Shown: positions 1 through 7,797 of the stretch, in pieces
Layout: every line of letters begins with the position of its first letter
Numbering within the stretch: position 1 is the stretch's first letter
DNA from: Gardnerella vaginalis
GTDB taxonomy: Bacteria; Actinomycetota; Actinomycetes; Actinomycetales; Bifidobacteriaceae
DNA length: 64,000 nt
Reading direction: 5' to 3'
Assembly (NCBI RefSeq): GCF_040427915.1
Contig: NZ_JBETXJ010000002.1
Span: 62,001 to 126,000, forward strand
Translations under genes and position numbers: made by a program
The notes under the pieces: generated by a model
What the model saw: the letters and a program-made list of their open reading frames with translations, nothing else
What the model was told of the DNA's origin: nothing
The model's database searches: none

Positions 1-369
1 ATCTGGGTGCGCAGAAAAAAGCGTTTCTGTAGAGACAAGCTCCAAAACAGCGTCTCCCAAAAACTCTAGACGCTCGTAGTTTTTAGTGCCTGGATGCTCG
101 TGCGAAAACGAGCGATGAGTGAGCGCCTCCACAAGTAAATCTGGCGAAATCGTAGTACCGAGCGCGCGTAAAAGCTCCTGAGTAGGGTCTCCATCATGCG
201 TATGTCCGTCTTTAGAACGCGTAACACCTATGCTGCTAGTTCTAGCATTTTCTGGATGATTTGGGTTCTGATAAGAGCGATTTTGAACGTCATTTTTATC
301 ATTACTTTTTACATCACTTTTTACATCATTATTGCCATAATGCTGATCTTTTGTATTGTTCCCACTCAT
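1..369 (-). CDS. rnc: Ribonuclease III, N-terminal part (cut by window edge)
   Basis: Double-strand-specific endoribonuclease that processes rRNA precursors. The 123 visible residues contain the family signature [13 protein letters not shown] at about residues 99-111, with the metal-binding Glu and Asp, preceded by [12 protein letters not shown]. Residues 1-60 are a polar Asn/Asp/Lys-rich extension not found in short RNase III proteins. I chose the ATG at 369; an in-frame ATG at 390 is also possible and neither has a strong ribosome binding site. It lies downstream of rpmF on the same strand but beyond a terminator, so it probably has its own promoter. The order rnc, rpmF, DUF177 gene is typical of actinobacteria. 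The C-terminal dsRNA-binding domain is outside the window. Confidence 0.93.
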   Translation of the reverse strand, partial: MSGNNTKDQHYGNNDVKSDVKSNDKNDVQNRSYQNPNHPENARTSSIGVTRSKDGHTHDGDPTQELLRALGTTISPDLLVEALTHRSFSHEHPGTKNYERLEFLGDAVLELVSTETLFSAHPD

Positions 370-506
370 ATTTTCAACATTATAGCGCATGCGTTGAAGT
401 CGTTGATTTACAACTATTAGCCACGAAATACTACAAGTTTATGCAGATTACGCTAAGAGTGGTGGAGATTCGAGATTTTTCGCAGCGAATGAAGCGTATC
501 GCTCGC

Positions 507-690
507 GCGGATTAGCCGCGCTCACGCCTTCGCTTGCGTTGAAAGCACCCCACAAGGTTGGCTCTGTGACTAAGGCTCAGGCTCACGCCTTCGCTTGCGT
601 TGAAAGCACACTGTGCTTTCAACCTTAAGCAAGCTCAGCGCTCCGAATTACTTTTTCGCGCTACGCTCTAAGCGAAAAGGCAGGTCGTCG
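507..690. repeat. Mosaic hairpin element, copy Y1
   Basis: This is a noncoding module that recurs at 35665-35780 (Y2). It begins with CGCGGATTAGCCGCG, carries a hairpin at 593-634 and ends with a second hairpin whose arms are CTTTTCGC and GCGAAAAG near 652-680. The 593-634 hairpin has an outer stem GCTTGC/GCAAGC, inner arms GTTGAAAGCACA/TGTGCTTTCAAC around one C, and a CTTAA bulge on the 3' side. A 28-base direct duplication starts at 521 and again at 582. No reading frame is conserved between Y1 and Y2. Confidence 0.75.
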
Positions 691-692
691 CG

Positions 693-843
693 CCTGCATT
701 TGTTTACCAAAACAGCAAAAAAGGGAACAAACGTGGGAAAGTGTTCTTGCGTTTGTTTACCAAATCGACCAAAACGTAAACAAACGCGGGGAGATGTTCT
801 TGCGTTTGTTTACCAAATCGCACTAAAAGGGAACAAACACGGG
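693..843 (-). repeat. Array of three 45-bp palindromic units (53-bp period)
   Basis: The units are at 693-737, 746-790 and 799-843, each an imperfect inverted repeat. In this orientation they run from GTTTGTTTACC on the left to GGGAACAAAC or GTAAACAAAC on the right. They are separated by 8-base spacers that end in the same TGTT core. The array has the opposite orientation to those at 47967 and 49964. Confidence 0.85.
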
Positions 844-861
844 AAAAACACAACGCAAAAA

Positions 862-902
862 CAAAAAACCCTGCCACCCGTCGATGGCAGGGTTCTTTTT
901 TA
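862..902 (-). terminator. Rho-independent terminator after rpmF, bidirectional
   Basis: A 10-bp perfect stem (AACCCTGCCA at 867-876, TGGCAGGGTT at 885-894) with an 8-base loop is flanked by A and T runs on the two sides. It can therefore terminate in either direction. It lies just past the rpmF stop codon. Confidence 0.85.
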
Positions 903-911
903 AAATACAAC

Positions 912-1106
912 CTACTTGGTGTGCGCAGAGCGAATTGCTTCGCGATACACGCGACCGCGGAAGTTACCGCAGGTTGGGCAAGCCATGTGAGACAACGCTG
1001 GCGAACCGCAGTTCGGGCAGGTAATAGTCTGCACGGCAGAAGCCTTCCAATTGGCGCGACGCGAATGAGTATTAGCGCGCGAGGTCTTGTACTTTGGCAG
1101 TGCCAT
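912..1106 (-). CDS. rpmF: Ribosomal protein bL32
   Basis: A 64-residue large-subunit ribosomal protein. It starts [17 protein letters not shown] and carries two CxxC pairs (CPNCG and CPTCG, about residues 34-49) that bind zinc, so this is the zinc-ribbon form of bL32. The ATG at 1106 is preceded by GAGGAAAG at good spacing. In most bacteria rpmF follows the DUF177/YceD gene directly. Here about 610 bases of repeat DNA separate the two, so co-transcription is uncertain. Confidence 0.97.
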   Translation of the reverse strand: MALPKYKTSRANTHSRRANWKASAVQTITCPNCGSPALSHMACPTCGNFRGRVYREAIRSAHTK

Positions 1107-1221
1107 AATCTTTCCTCTATTTCGTTCAACCGATTGAGCTTAAGCGTTCTGTATATTACAGCAAGCGCCATACATTATTCAGAAACACACTACATGGCAG
1201 GTCGTCGTTCGCGCGTTACAG

Positions 1222-1710
1222 CGCTCTATTCCTCGCGGCTATTAGTAGCCGCTCGGCTGATTTGGCATGTAAAGTCCACTGGACTTTACATTTGAGCCAA
1301 ATCACGCTTTGAAGGAGCTTGAAATGCGTTATGCAATTTCAAGCTCAGTCAAAGCGCAAGTAAGGTAGAGATTCGAGATTTTTCGCAGCTAGCGAGGCGA
1401 GCCTCAGCGCCGAAGGTGGTGACTCGCCGAGAGAGCAAGAAAAATCGAGAGTCTCGGTGATTAAGCAATACGCAATTGTTCAGACTTGTAAGAGGGCTGG
1501 GTGATTCTTGGTCGAACAGTATAAGAGCGGCAGCCGATACCAAATAATCCAATGACACACGCCTACAAACAAATTTAAACCAAAAACAAAATCAAAGCCA
1601 AATCGGAACAACCGCAACAACAGAAAACACGTAAGAGGCGGAGCGTTGTGAGACAAGAAACACCCAGCCCTCAGCAACATTAAGCAGGAATCGCGCAACA
1701 CCAAGCAAGG
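1222..1710. repeat. Long mosaic element, copy A (between DUF177 gene and rpmF)
   Basis: A noncoding element of about 490 bp filling the 1107-1717 gap. In order it holds a CGGCTA/TAGCCG hairpin, the covarying hairpin at 1258-1304, a long hairpin at about 1305-1358 (outer CGCTTTGA/TCAAAGCG, inner GAGCTTGAAAT/ATTTCAAGCTC), a GAGATTC/GAATCTC hairpin at about 1368-1455, a unique body, and a terminal GAAACACCCAGCCCTC at about 1661. Copies B (10634), C (26978, inverted), D (13800, partial) and E (21150, decayed) share these parts. Confidence 0.8.
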
Positions 1711-1717
1711 ATTTTAT

Positions 1718-2359
1718 TCAGGCAGATTGTTGTGCTTCAAGCTTTGCCTTAAGACCTTCAAGCGCTGCAAAACGAATATCCGTAATATCGTGATGATGCT
1801 CTGGATGTTCGTTCAAGTTTTCTCCGCACTGCGAGCAAAGACCCTTGCAATCTGGCTCACACAAAGGCTTAAGCGGCAGCTCACTAACCATTGTGTCTCG
1901 AATCAATGCCTCGATATCGGCAAAGTCGCCTCCGCCAACCAGCGGATACACGTTTCCAGAATCGTCGCCCTCGTCCCAAATATCAGCGTCTTCTAAATCA
2001 TCATTATCGCCATTAGCTCTATTAGATTTAGAATTATTGAAACGCGCACCGCCCTTGCTTTCCACCTGCGCAAAGAACGCGCACACATCAACACTCCAAT
2101 CCCTATGCAACGACATCAGGCATCTAGAGCATTCTGCGTGTACGCGCGCTGTAATCGTGCCCTGAAACATAAGCCCGTCCACTACGGAATCAAAGTTGCC
2201 GTCTACTGTAACATCGCTCCCTGGCTTCACGCCAATAACGCTGTCTCCTATACCTTCTGGCGCTGGAAACACACGATGTAACTGCATGCTACTTCCTGCT
2301 CGTGCCGCCATTTGCGCAACTGGTACCGCCCATAAAGACTGGGAGGGATGCGATGCCAT
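1718..2359 (-). CDS. DUF177 (YceD) family protein
   Basis: A 213-residue protein of the DUF177/YceD family, whose bacterial members are usually encoded next to rpmF and are linked to 23S rRNA or large-subunit assembly; the exact role is not established here. The family's cysteine cluster is visible as CEPDCKGLCSQCGENL near residues 160-178, and an earlier ECSRCL lies near residue 76. An acidic stretch (DDLEDADIWDEGDD) sits in the middle. The start at 2359 follows AAAGGAA and lies two bases past the stop of the upstream SepIVA-like gene, so the two are probably translationally coupled. Confidence 0.88.
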   Translation of the reverse strand: MASHPSQSLWAVPVAQMAARAGSSMQLHRVFPAPEGIGDSVIGVKPGSDVTVDGNFDSVVDGLMFQGTITARVHAECSRCLMSLHRDWSVDVCAFFAQVESKGGARFNNSKSNRANGDNDDLEDADIWDEGDDSGNVYPLVGGGDFADIEALIRDTMVSELPLKPLCEPDCKGLCSQCGENLNEHPEHHHDITDIRFAALEGLKAKLEAQQSA

Positions 2360-2361
2360 TC

Positions 2362-3291
2362 TTAGTTCCTTTCTTCGCTTTCGTTTACAACTTCTCCATT
2401 AACTTGTCTGTTAATCTCGTCTTGCACATGCGCCGCCGCACGCCTGCGTTCTTCTAGAACTCGCTGACCCGCCTGAACATCCTGCTCTAGCTTGTCTAAC
2501 TGCTGTTTTAAGCCTTCCATAACCGTAGCACTGTACTGATCCGCACCACGCGTGAGTTTATCAGCCTTTGCCTGCGCCTCGTTTACGATTCCTCGCGCCT
2601 GATTTCTTGCAATGGCAACCACGTTTTCTTGACCAGCCAAGAATTTAGCCCTCTCTTGTGCTTCTTCAACCATCTGAGCAGCCTGGCTTTGTGCAGAACT
2701 TACGATTGAATTTGCTTGAGCCTGAGCTGTGCGCAAGCGTCTTTCTGCCTCTCGCATTAATGCACTCGCGCGCTCAAGTTGCACTGGTAGCATGTCTTTT
2801 AACCTAGATAAGTAGTCGCCGAATTCTTCGCGATCAATCTTCGCCATTCCAGCAGAAAACAGCACGCCCTTTGCTTCATTTAACGTGGTTTCCATTGTGT
2901 CGATTATGTCGTAAACCGTTGTGAATTCTTCACGCGACTTTGTTCGCACTTCTTCGCTTACTGTTTGCGGATTCGCGGTTTTAAACACGTTTTCTTCTTC
3001 ATCTTCAAACTCTATTGCACCACCGTCTTCGCGTTCACGCAAATCTGGCATTGGGAACAAGTTTTGCGCATTATCGCCAGCAACCGCAGAATCAGCAGAA
3101 GAATCGCCAGCAACCGTAGAATCGCCAGCATTATCATCGTTAGTCTTATTTGCCGCAGGTACTGCGTCGTAAGCTTCAAAAGCAGCACTGGGCGAATCAT
3201 CGTTGTTTGCAATCACTGGATTTAATGGCAACTTTTGGCTGCGATTTGCCGATACTTGGCTTTCCATTGTGTCGTCTTCGTTTTCGCTCAT
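2362..3291 (-). CDS. SepIVA/DivIVA-like coiled-coil cell-division protein
   Basis: A 309-residue protein. The first 130 residues are acidic and low in complexity. The rest is a long Ala/Gln/Glu/Arg-rich coiled coil (about residues 130-300) beginning TTVYDIIDTMETTLNEAKGV and continuing as ERASALMREAERRLRTAQAQA. This layout, and its place between the DUF177 gene and coaD, match the mycobacterial gene next to rnc and its DUF177 neighbour (sepIVA), which acts in septation and polar growth. Function here is inferred from that synteny. The start is the ATG at 3291 with GGAGA upstream. Two exact copies of a 12-base word repeated across the window (3074-3085, 3104-3115) lie in the disordered part and encode VAGD. 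Confidence 0.7.
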   Translation of the reverse strand: MSENEDDTMESQVSANRSQKLPLNPVIANNDDSPSAAFEAYDAVPAANKTNDDNAGDSTVAGDSSADSAVAGDNAQNLFPMPDLREREDGGAIEFEDEEENVFKTANPQTVSEEVRTKSREEFTTVYDIIDTMETTLNEAKGVLFSAGMAKIDREEFGDYLSRLKDMLPVQLERASALMREAERRLRTAQAQANSIVSSAQSQAAQMVEEAQERAKFLAGQENVVAIARNQARGIVNEAQAKADKLTRGADQYSATVMEGLKQQLDKLEQDVQAGQRVLEERRRAAAHVQDEINRQVNGEVVNESEERN

Positions 3292-3379
3292 TTTGTCTCC
3301 TTCGCTAAGTAGCTGCTCTCTGTTTCTCCTAATAATTTTATTTTATTATTTTAATTTTATGACTTTATTGTACGTATTT

Positions 3380-3934
3380 TTATGATATTGCACTTGTTTT
3401 AGAAAAAACGTTCTGTAAAAGTGGAACCACATTATCTGGTACCATTCCAGAAACGTCTCCGCCGTGACGAGCAACATCTTTTACAACGGAGCTAGAAACA
3501 TGTTCCAAAATAGGGTCTGCAGGAAGGAACATGGTTTCTATCCCAGCAAGCTTGCGATTAACCAGCGCCATTCCAAGCTCCGCCTCATAGTCGCCATTTT
3601 GACGCAATCCTTTAACTATTACGGTTGCGCCGACTTTTTTGCAATAATCTGTGATAAGACCATCTGTGGAGGCAACAACTATTTTGCACGCTGGCGACTG
3701 TGATGCTCCGCATAAAGGTGGAGCAAATTTCCCGACTGGAAAATCATCTTTTAGGTTTTTAACAGCATTGCGAATAATATCCACACGCTCCGATTCGGAA
3801 AACATTGGCGTTTTTGCCGCGTTAACAGCCACCAAAACATGCACTTCTTTAAAGAGATGCGTACAACGTTGTATCACGTCTAAGTGTCCGGCTGTAACGG
3901 GGTCATACGAGCCTGGGCAAACAGCTATAGTCAT
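3380..3934 (-). CDS. coaD: Phosphopantetheine adenylyltransferase
   Basis: Catalyses ATP plus 4'-phosphopantetheine to dephospho-CoA, the penultimate step of coenzyme A synthesis. The 184 residues show the nucleotidyltransferase core [16 protein letters not shown] (TxGH motif, residues 8-23) and the C-terminal [20 protein letters not shown]. The family is usually about 160 residues; the excess is an insertion near residues 75-85. The ATG at 3934 has no obvious ribosome binding site. A run of 11-bp tandem repeats begins only 15 bases upstream, which could influence initiation. Confidence 0.95.
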   Translation of the reverse strand: MTIAVCPGSYDPVTAGHLDVIQRCTHLFKEVHVLVAVNAAKTPMFSESERVDIIRNAVKNLKDDFPVGKFAPPLCGASQSPACKIVVASTDGLITDYCKKVGATVIVKGLRQNGDYEAELGMALVNRKLAGIETMFLPADPILEHVSSSVVKDVARHGGDVSGMVPDNVVPLLQNVFSKTSAIS

Positions 3935-3948
3935 ATTTTCAGGTTACC

Positions 3949-4014
3949 ACGAGTCTGACACGAGTCAGGCATGAGATAGATATGAGCTAGGCATGAGCTA
4001 GACATGAGCCTATT
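3949..4014. repeat. Six 11-bp tandem repeats upstream of coaD
   Basis: Six consecutive 11-base units with a consensus close to ATGAGCTAGAC. The two units nearest coaD read ACGAGTCTGAC and ACGAGTCAGGC. The block fills the coaD 5' region. Variation in unit number between strains would be expected. Confidence 0.85.
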
Positions 4015-4037
4015 TTTCCTGCTTTTGTTTCTTTTTC

Positions 4038-4082
4038 CCCGCGTTTGTTCCCATATTTGACGTTTTGATAAACAAACACGGG
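4038..4082 (+). repeat. Single 45-bp palindromic unit, with a fragment of a mosaic element
   Basis: One unit of the 45-bp family (CCCGCGTTTGTT ... AAACAAACACGGG). It is followed at about 4088-4130 by a fragment of the module also found near 13770, reading GCAGCTCGAGGTCGTCGATT. With the 11-bp repeats it fills most of the 3935-4251 gap. Confidence 0.85.
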
Positions 4083-4251
4083 CAAAATACGCAGCTCGAG
4101 GTCGTCGATTCGCTGCGAAAAATCGAGAATCCCCACGCACTAATCGTAGATAGGCATAGGACTATGATTGGCTGCAGGTAAAAGTCGCGTATAAAAGTCG
4201 TAAAGAACGCGCTTTAAGTTTGATTATTAAAATCGCAAGAAAGGATTGAAA

Positions 4252-5661
4252 ATGCTTGATTCTTTTGATTTCTCAAAGTCTGAAGCAAAGTCCGAAGTAA
4301 AGTCTTACACAAACTCTTCCGTACTCATGACAGACATGTACGAGTACACAATGCTCGACGCAGCACTAAAAGACGGCACAGCAGACCGCAAATGCGTTTT
4401 TGAGATTTTTACGCGACACCTTCCTCAAGGCCGACGTTACGGAGTGGTAGCAGGCACAGGCAGAATCCTAGAGGAGCTAGCGCGATTCCACTTTAGCGAC
4501 GATGACTTGCGATTTTTGCAAGACCGCAAAATCGTTAGTAAAGACACCATTAAATGGCTAGAAAACTACCATTTTAGCGGCAAAATACGCGGTTACAGAG
4601 AAGGTGAAATGTTCTTCCCAGATTCGCCGATTTTGCAAGTTGAAGGCACTTTTGGCGAGTGCACGTTGCTAGAAACGTTGCTACTTTCCGTGCTTAACTA
4701 CGATTGCGCAGTGGCGAGCGCCGCCGCACGCATGGTTTCCGCGTCTGCTGGAAGGCCGTGCATGGATATGGGTGGCAGGCGTACAAACGAGTGGTCGGCT
4801 GTGGCTGCTTCTCGCGCGGCGGTAATCGGCGGTTTTAAAGGCACGGCAAACCTGCTTGCGGCAAAGCTTTACGGGCTTAAGGCGATTGGAACGGCCGCGC
4901 ATTGCTTTACGCTTGTGCACGATTCGGAGCGCAATGCCTTTGAGTCACAAATTGCAGCACTCGGAAAAGGCACAACATTGCTTGTAGACACGTACAACGT
5001 AGAAGAAGCTGTTAAAACCGCCGTGCAAGTTGCTGGTGCGGATCTTGGTGGTGTGCGCATTGATTCGGGCGATTTGTGCGTTATGGCTCGTCGCGTTCGC
5101 GCACAGCTCGACGCATTGGGTGCTAAAAATACTAAAATCACGGTTACGAACGATTTGGACGAGTATGCGCTTGCGTCTTTGCAAAATGCACCAGTTGATT
5201 CCTACGGCATTGGAACAATGCTTGTTACGGGTTCGGGCGCGCCTACTTGCGCAATGGTTTATAAACTCACAGAACGTGAAGGCGCGGATGGAGTTATGCA
5301 ACCTGTTGCTAAGAAGTCTAAGAATAAGGCAACTGTTCCAGGGCGTAAGCTTGCGTACCGTTCCTACGATTTTAGCGTCGATGTGAATGGTGGCGTGGCT
5401 AGCAATGGCGTAGCCGATTGTGAGCATGTAATTTCTGGCTCGGAGAGTGCGCTCGCTGATTTTAAGCCGCAAGATTCTTGGGAAGATTTGCTAGTTGACT
5501 ACGTGCAAAATGGAGAATTTAATACAGAGTTTATGGGTCATGACGCGATCATGCGCGCACAGGACTATTGTGCTAAAGCACTTAGCAGACTTCCGATTTC
5601 TGCTCAAAGTCTTATGCGTGGCGACCCTGCGATTCCTACAGAAATCAACGTTTTAGGCTAA
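4252..5661 (+). CDS. pncB: Nicotinate phosphoribosyltransferase
   Basis: Converts nicotinate, PRPP and ATP to nicotinate mononucleotide in NAD salvage. The family core is clear: LMTDMYEYTMLDAAL near the start, RRTNEWSAVAASRAAVIGGF near residue 180, and GTAAHCFTLVHDSERNAF with the phospho-accepting histidine near residue 220. GVRIDSGDL and YGIGTMLVTG close the barrel. I chose the ATG at 4252, which has AAGAAAGGA at proper spacing; a TTG two codons upstream sits on top of that site. No riboswitch or operator was recognised in front of it. Confidence 0.95.
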   Translation: MLDSFDFSKSEAKSEVKSYTNSSVLMTDMYEYTMLDAALKDGTADRKCVFEIFTRHLPQGRRYGVVAGTGRILEELARFHFSDDDLRFLQDRKIVSKDTIKWLENYHFSGKIRGYREGEMFFPDSPILQVEGTFGECTLLETLLLSVLNYDCAVASAAARMVSASAGRPCMDMGGRRTNEWSAVAASRAAVIGGFKGTANLLAAKLYGLKAIGTAAHCFTLVHDSERNAFESQIAALGKGTTLLVDTYNVEEAVKTAVQVAGADLGGVRIDSGDLCVMARRVRAQLDALGAKNTKITVTNDLDEYALASLQNAPVDSYGIGTMLVTGSGAPTCAMVYKLTEREGADGVMQPVAKKSKNKATVPGRKLAYRSYDFSVDVNGGVASNGVADCEHVISGSESALADFKPQDSWEDLLVDYVQNGEFNTEFMGHDAIMRAQDYCAKALSRLPISAQSLMRGDPAIPTEINVLG

Positions 5662-6005
5662 AAGCCCAGATTGTTCATCTCTTCGTAGATTTTTTTGCAC
5701 TCTGGGCAAACAGGGTAGTCATTAGCTTCGCGCTTTGGAATCCATACTTTCCCGCACAGTGCTACAACTGGGCGGCCAGTTAGTCGCGATTCGATTACGC
5801 GATCCTTGGAAACGTAGTGTGCAAAGCGGTCTGCATCACCACCATCGTCCATTCGCGCTGATTCATCTACCTCTGGCTTTTCAAGTACGCTCGTGCTTGT
5901 GCTAGACCCAGAATCTGGGAGGCTTTGTGAATCGTCTTCCATAACAGCGTTCAAATTAGCAGCGTTTGGATCTTCGCTATACTTTGAATCATTTGAAAAC
6001 GTCAT
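5658..6005 (-). CDS. DUF3039 domain protein
   Basis: A 115-residue actinobacterial protein of unknown function. The first 55 residues are acidic and disordered. The conserved part begins at DRFAHYVSKDRV and contains CGKVWIPKREANDYPVCPECKKIY, whose single Cys and CPEC pair suggest a small metal-binding fold. The start is the ATG at 6005 with GAAAGGGA upstream; a longer frame to 6260 would overlap cysS and is not needed. The stop overlaps the convergent pncB stop by four bases. It is transcribed divergently from cysS. Confidence 0.85.
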   Translation of the reverse strand: MTFSNDSKYSEDPNAANLNAVMEDDSQSLPDSGSSTSTSVLEKPEVDESARMDDGGDADRFAHYVSKDRVIESRLTGRPVVALCGKVWIPKREANDYPVCPECKKIYEEMNNLGF

Positions 6006-6144
6006 TGCATCCCTTTCGTACAAATCGCGCTTTGTTGATTGCGACTCATGTTTATACAAGCATAAGTCATAATCGCAACAAATACTCGAATCGACAACCT
6101 CGAGCTTAACGCGTGAGTTATTAGCTAAACATATAATTGAGATT

Positions 6145-7725
6145 ATGCTTGAAAATACGAACAGAACTCTTACAGCAGCAGCGGCACGATTGCGCCTATA
6201 TAACACGGCAACGCACAACACTAGCGAGTTTACAACCGTTACTCCTGGCCACGTTGGCATGTACGTGTGCGGCGCAACCGTGCAAAGCTCGCCTCATATA
6301 GGTCATATTCGCGCCGCAATCGCCTTCGACGTTGTTCGCCGATGGCTTTTGCGCCTTGGCTACAACGTTACTTTTGTTAGAAATGTTACAGATATTGACG
6401 ATAAAATCATCAAAAAAGCTAGCGAAAATGGCCAAACATGGTGGCAGCGCGCCTACATTTACGAGCGCGAGTTCACTAAAGCTTACGACACTCTTGGCGT
6501 TATGCCGCCAACAGTGGAACCGCGCGCAACTGGTCACATAAACGATATGGTGGAGCTTATACAACGCCTTATTGATCGCGGTCATGCATACGCAATAACA
6601 GACGCAAATGGAAATCCTACTGGAAACGTGTATTTTAGTGTGCCAAGTTGGCAAGATTACGGCGCGCTAACGCATCAAAATGGTAATTCAGACGGCAGTA
6701 ATAGCGACGACAAAGCCGACAAATACAATCCAGTTGACCCTGCTGACGCAAGCCCAGATAAGCACGATGCTCGCGATTTTGCACTTTGGAAAGCACCTTG
6801 CGATTTTGACCAAAAAGACGCGCGCTGGAACACGCCGTTTGGAGCAGGACGCCCAGGTTGGCACATTGAATGCTCGGCAATGAGCCACCGCTATCTTGGC
6901 GATGCTTTCGACATTCACGGCGGCGGACTTGACTTGCGCTTCCCACACCACGAAAACGAGATGGCGCAAACACTTGCTGCTGGATGGAAAAGCGCAAACG
7001 TGTGGATGCACTCCGCGTGGGTTACATCTAAAGGCGAAAAAATGAGCAAATCACTTGGAAACGGTCTTTCTGTTCCATCTGTTTTGGCTCAAAAATCCGC
7101 GTGGGTTGTGCGATACGCGCTAGGCGGCGTGCAATATCGCGCAATGCTTGAGTGGTCAGATCAGTCTCTGAACGAGGCACAATCTGCTTATGATCGCATA
7201 TCTAACTTCCTCGAGCGCGCAAATCGCGTAATCGAAAATCAGCCAGATTATGCGGAAGTTCAAAGCATTGATGCAGATAATCTTCCAGAAGATTTTACTA
7301 AAGCTATGAACGACGATATTAACGTTTCGGGCGCACTGGCTGCGATTTTTACTGCGATTCGCTCTGGTAACGCGCTTTTGGATGACTATGCGCAAAATCA
7401 AAACGAAAATCAAAGCAACGGCATTAAAAGCCTTATTAGGACTTGTGTTTTGCAAGTTCGCGCAATGCTAGACACTCTTGGACTAGACCCTTACTCTCCA
7501 CAATGGCGCAATCTTTCGCAAAAATCGCAAGATTTAGGTGCGAATAATGGCGCAAGCGCGGAGCATAAGGTTCTTGAATCTTTGATTGCAAATCAGCTTG
7601 AACAAAGGGCGATTGCACGCGCAGCTAAGGATTTTGCACGCGCAGACGCGATTCGTGACTCTTTAACCGCTGCTGGCGTTGTAATCGAAGATTGCGCACA
7701 AGGGTCATCGTGGCATTTGTCTTAA
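6145..7725 (+). CDS. cysS: Cysteinyl-tRNA synthetase
   Basis: Class I aminoacyl-tRNA synthetase that charges tRNA-Cys. The 526-residue chain has the HIGH-like motif SSPHIGHIRAAIAF, the zinc-site residues (CGATV near 38, WHIECSAMS, HHENE) and the KMSKS loop (GEKMSKSLGNGLSVP). The insert NGNSDGSNSDDKADKYNP, before RDFALWK, is a polar expansion of the usual connecting loop. The start at 6145 gives a slightly long N-terminus with no strong ribosome binding site, so the start is less certain than the gene. Confidence 0.97.
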   Translation: MLENTNRTLTAAAARLRLYNTATHNTSEFTTVTPGHVGMYVCGATVQSSPHIGHIRAAIAFDVVRRWLLRLGYNVTFVRNVTDIDDKIIKKASENGQTWWQRAYIYEREFTKAYDTLGVMPPTVEPRATGHINDMVELIQRLIDRGHAYAITDANGNPTGNVYFSVPSWQDYGALTHQNGNSDGSNSDDKADKYNPVDPADASPDKHDARDFALWKAPCDFDQKDARWNTPFGAGRPGWHIECSAMSHRYLGDAFDIHGGGLDLRFPHHENEMAQTLAAGWKSANVWMHSAWVTSKGEKMSKSLGNGLSVPSVLAQKSAWVVRYALGGVQYRAMLEWSDQSLNEAQSAYDRISNFLERANRVIENQPDYAEVQSIDADNLPEDFTKAMNDDINVSGALAAIFTAIRSGNALLDDYAQNQNENQSNGIKSLIRTCVLQVRAMLDTLGLDPYSPQWRNLSQKSQDLGANNGASAEHKVLESLIANQLEQRAIARAAKDFARADAIRDSLTAAGVVIEDCAQGSSWHLS

Positions 7726-7797
7726 GCAAAAGCAATGTAAACATAATAAAAAGCAATACAACAAAACATTCCAAACAACCTGTAGAATAGAGCAATT

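Noticed and set aside
704..1171. 155-codon minus-strand frame spanning rpmF
   Set aside because: It overlaps rpmF and its terminator in another frame, and its translation contains the palindromic repeats.
5658..6260. 200-residue version of the DUF3039 protein
   Set aside because: The extra N-terminal 85 residues overlap cysS in antisense and lack a ribosome binding site; the ATG at 6005 has a good one.
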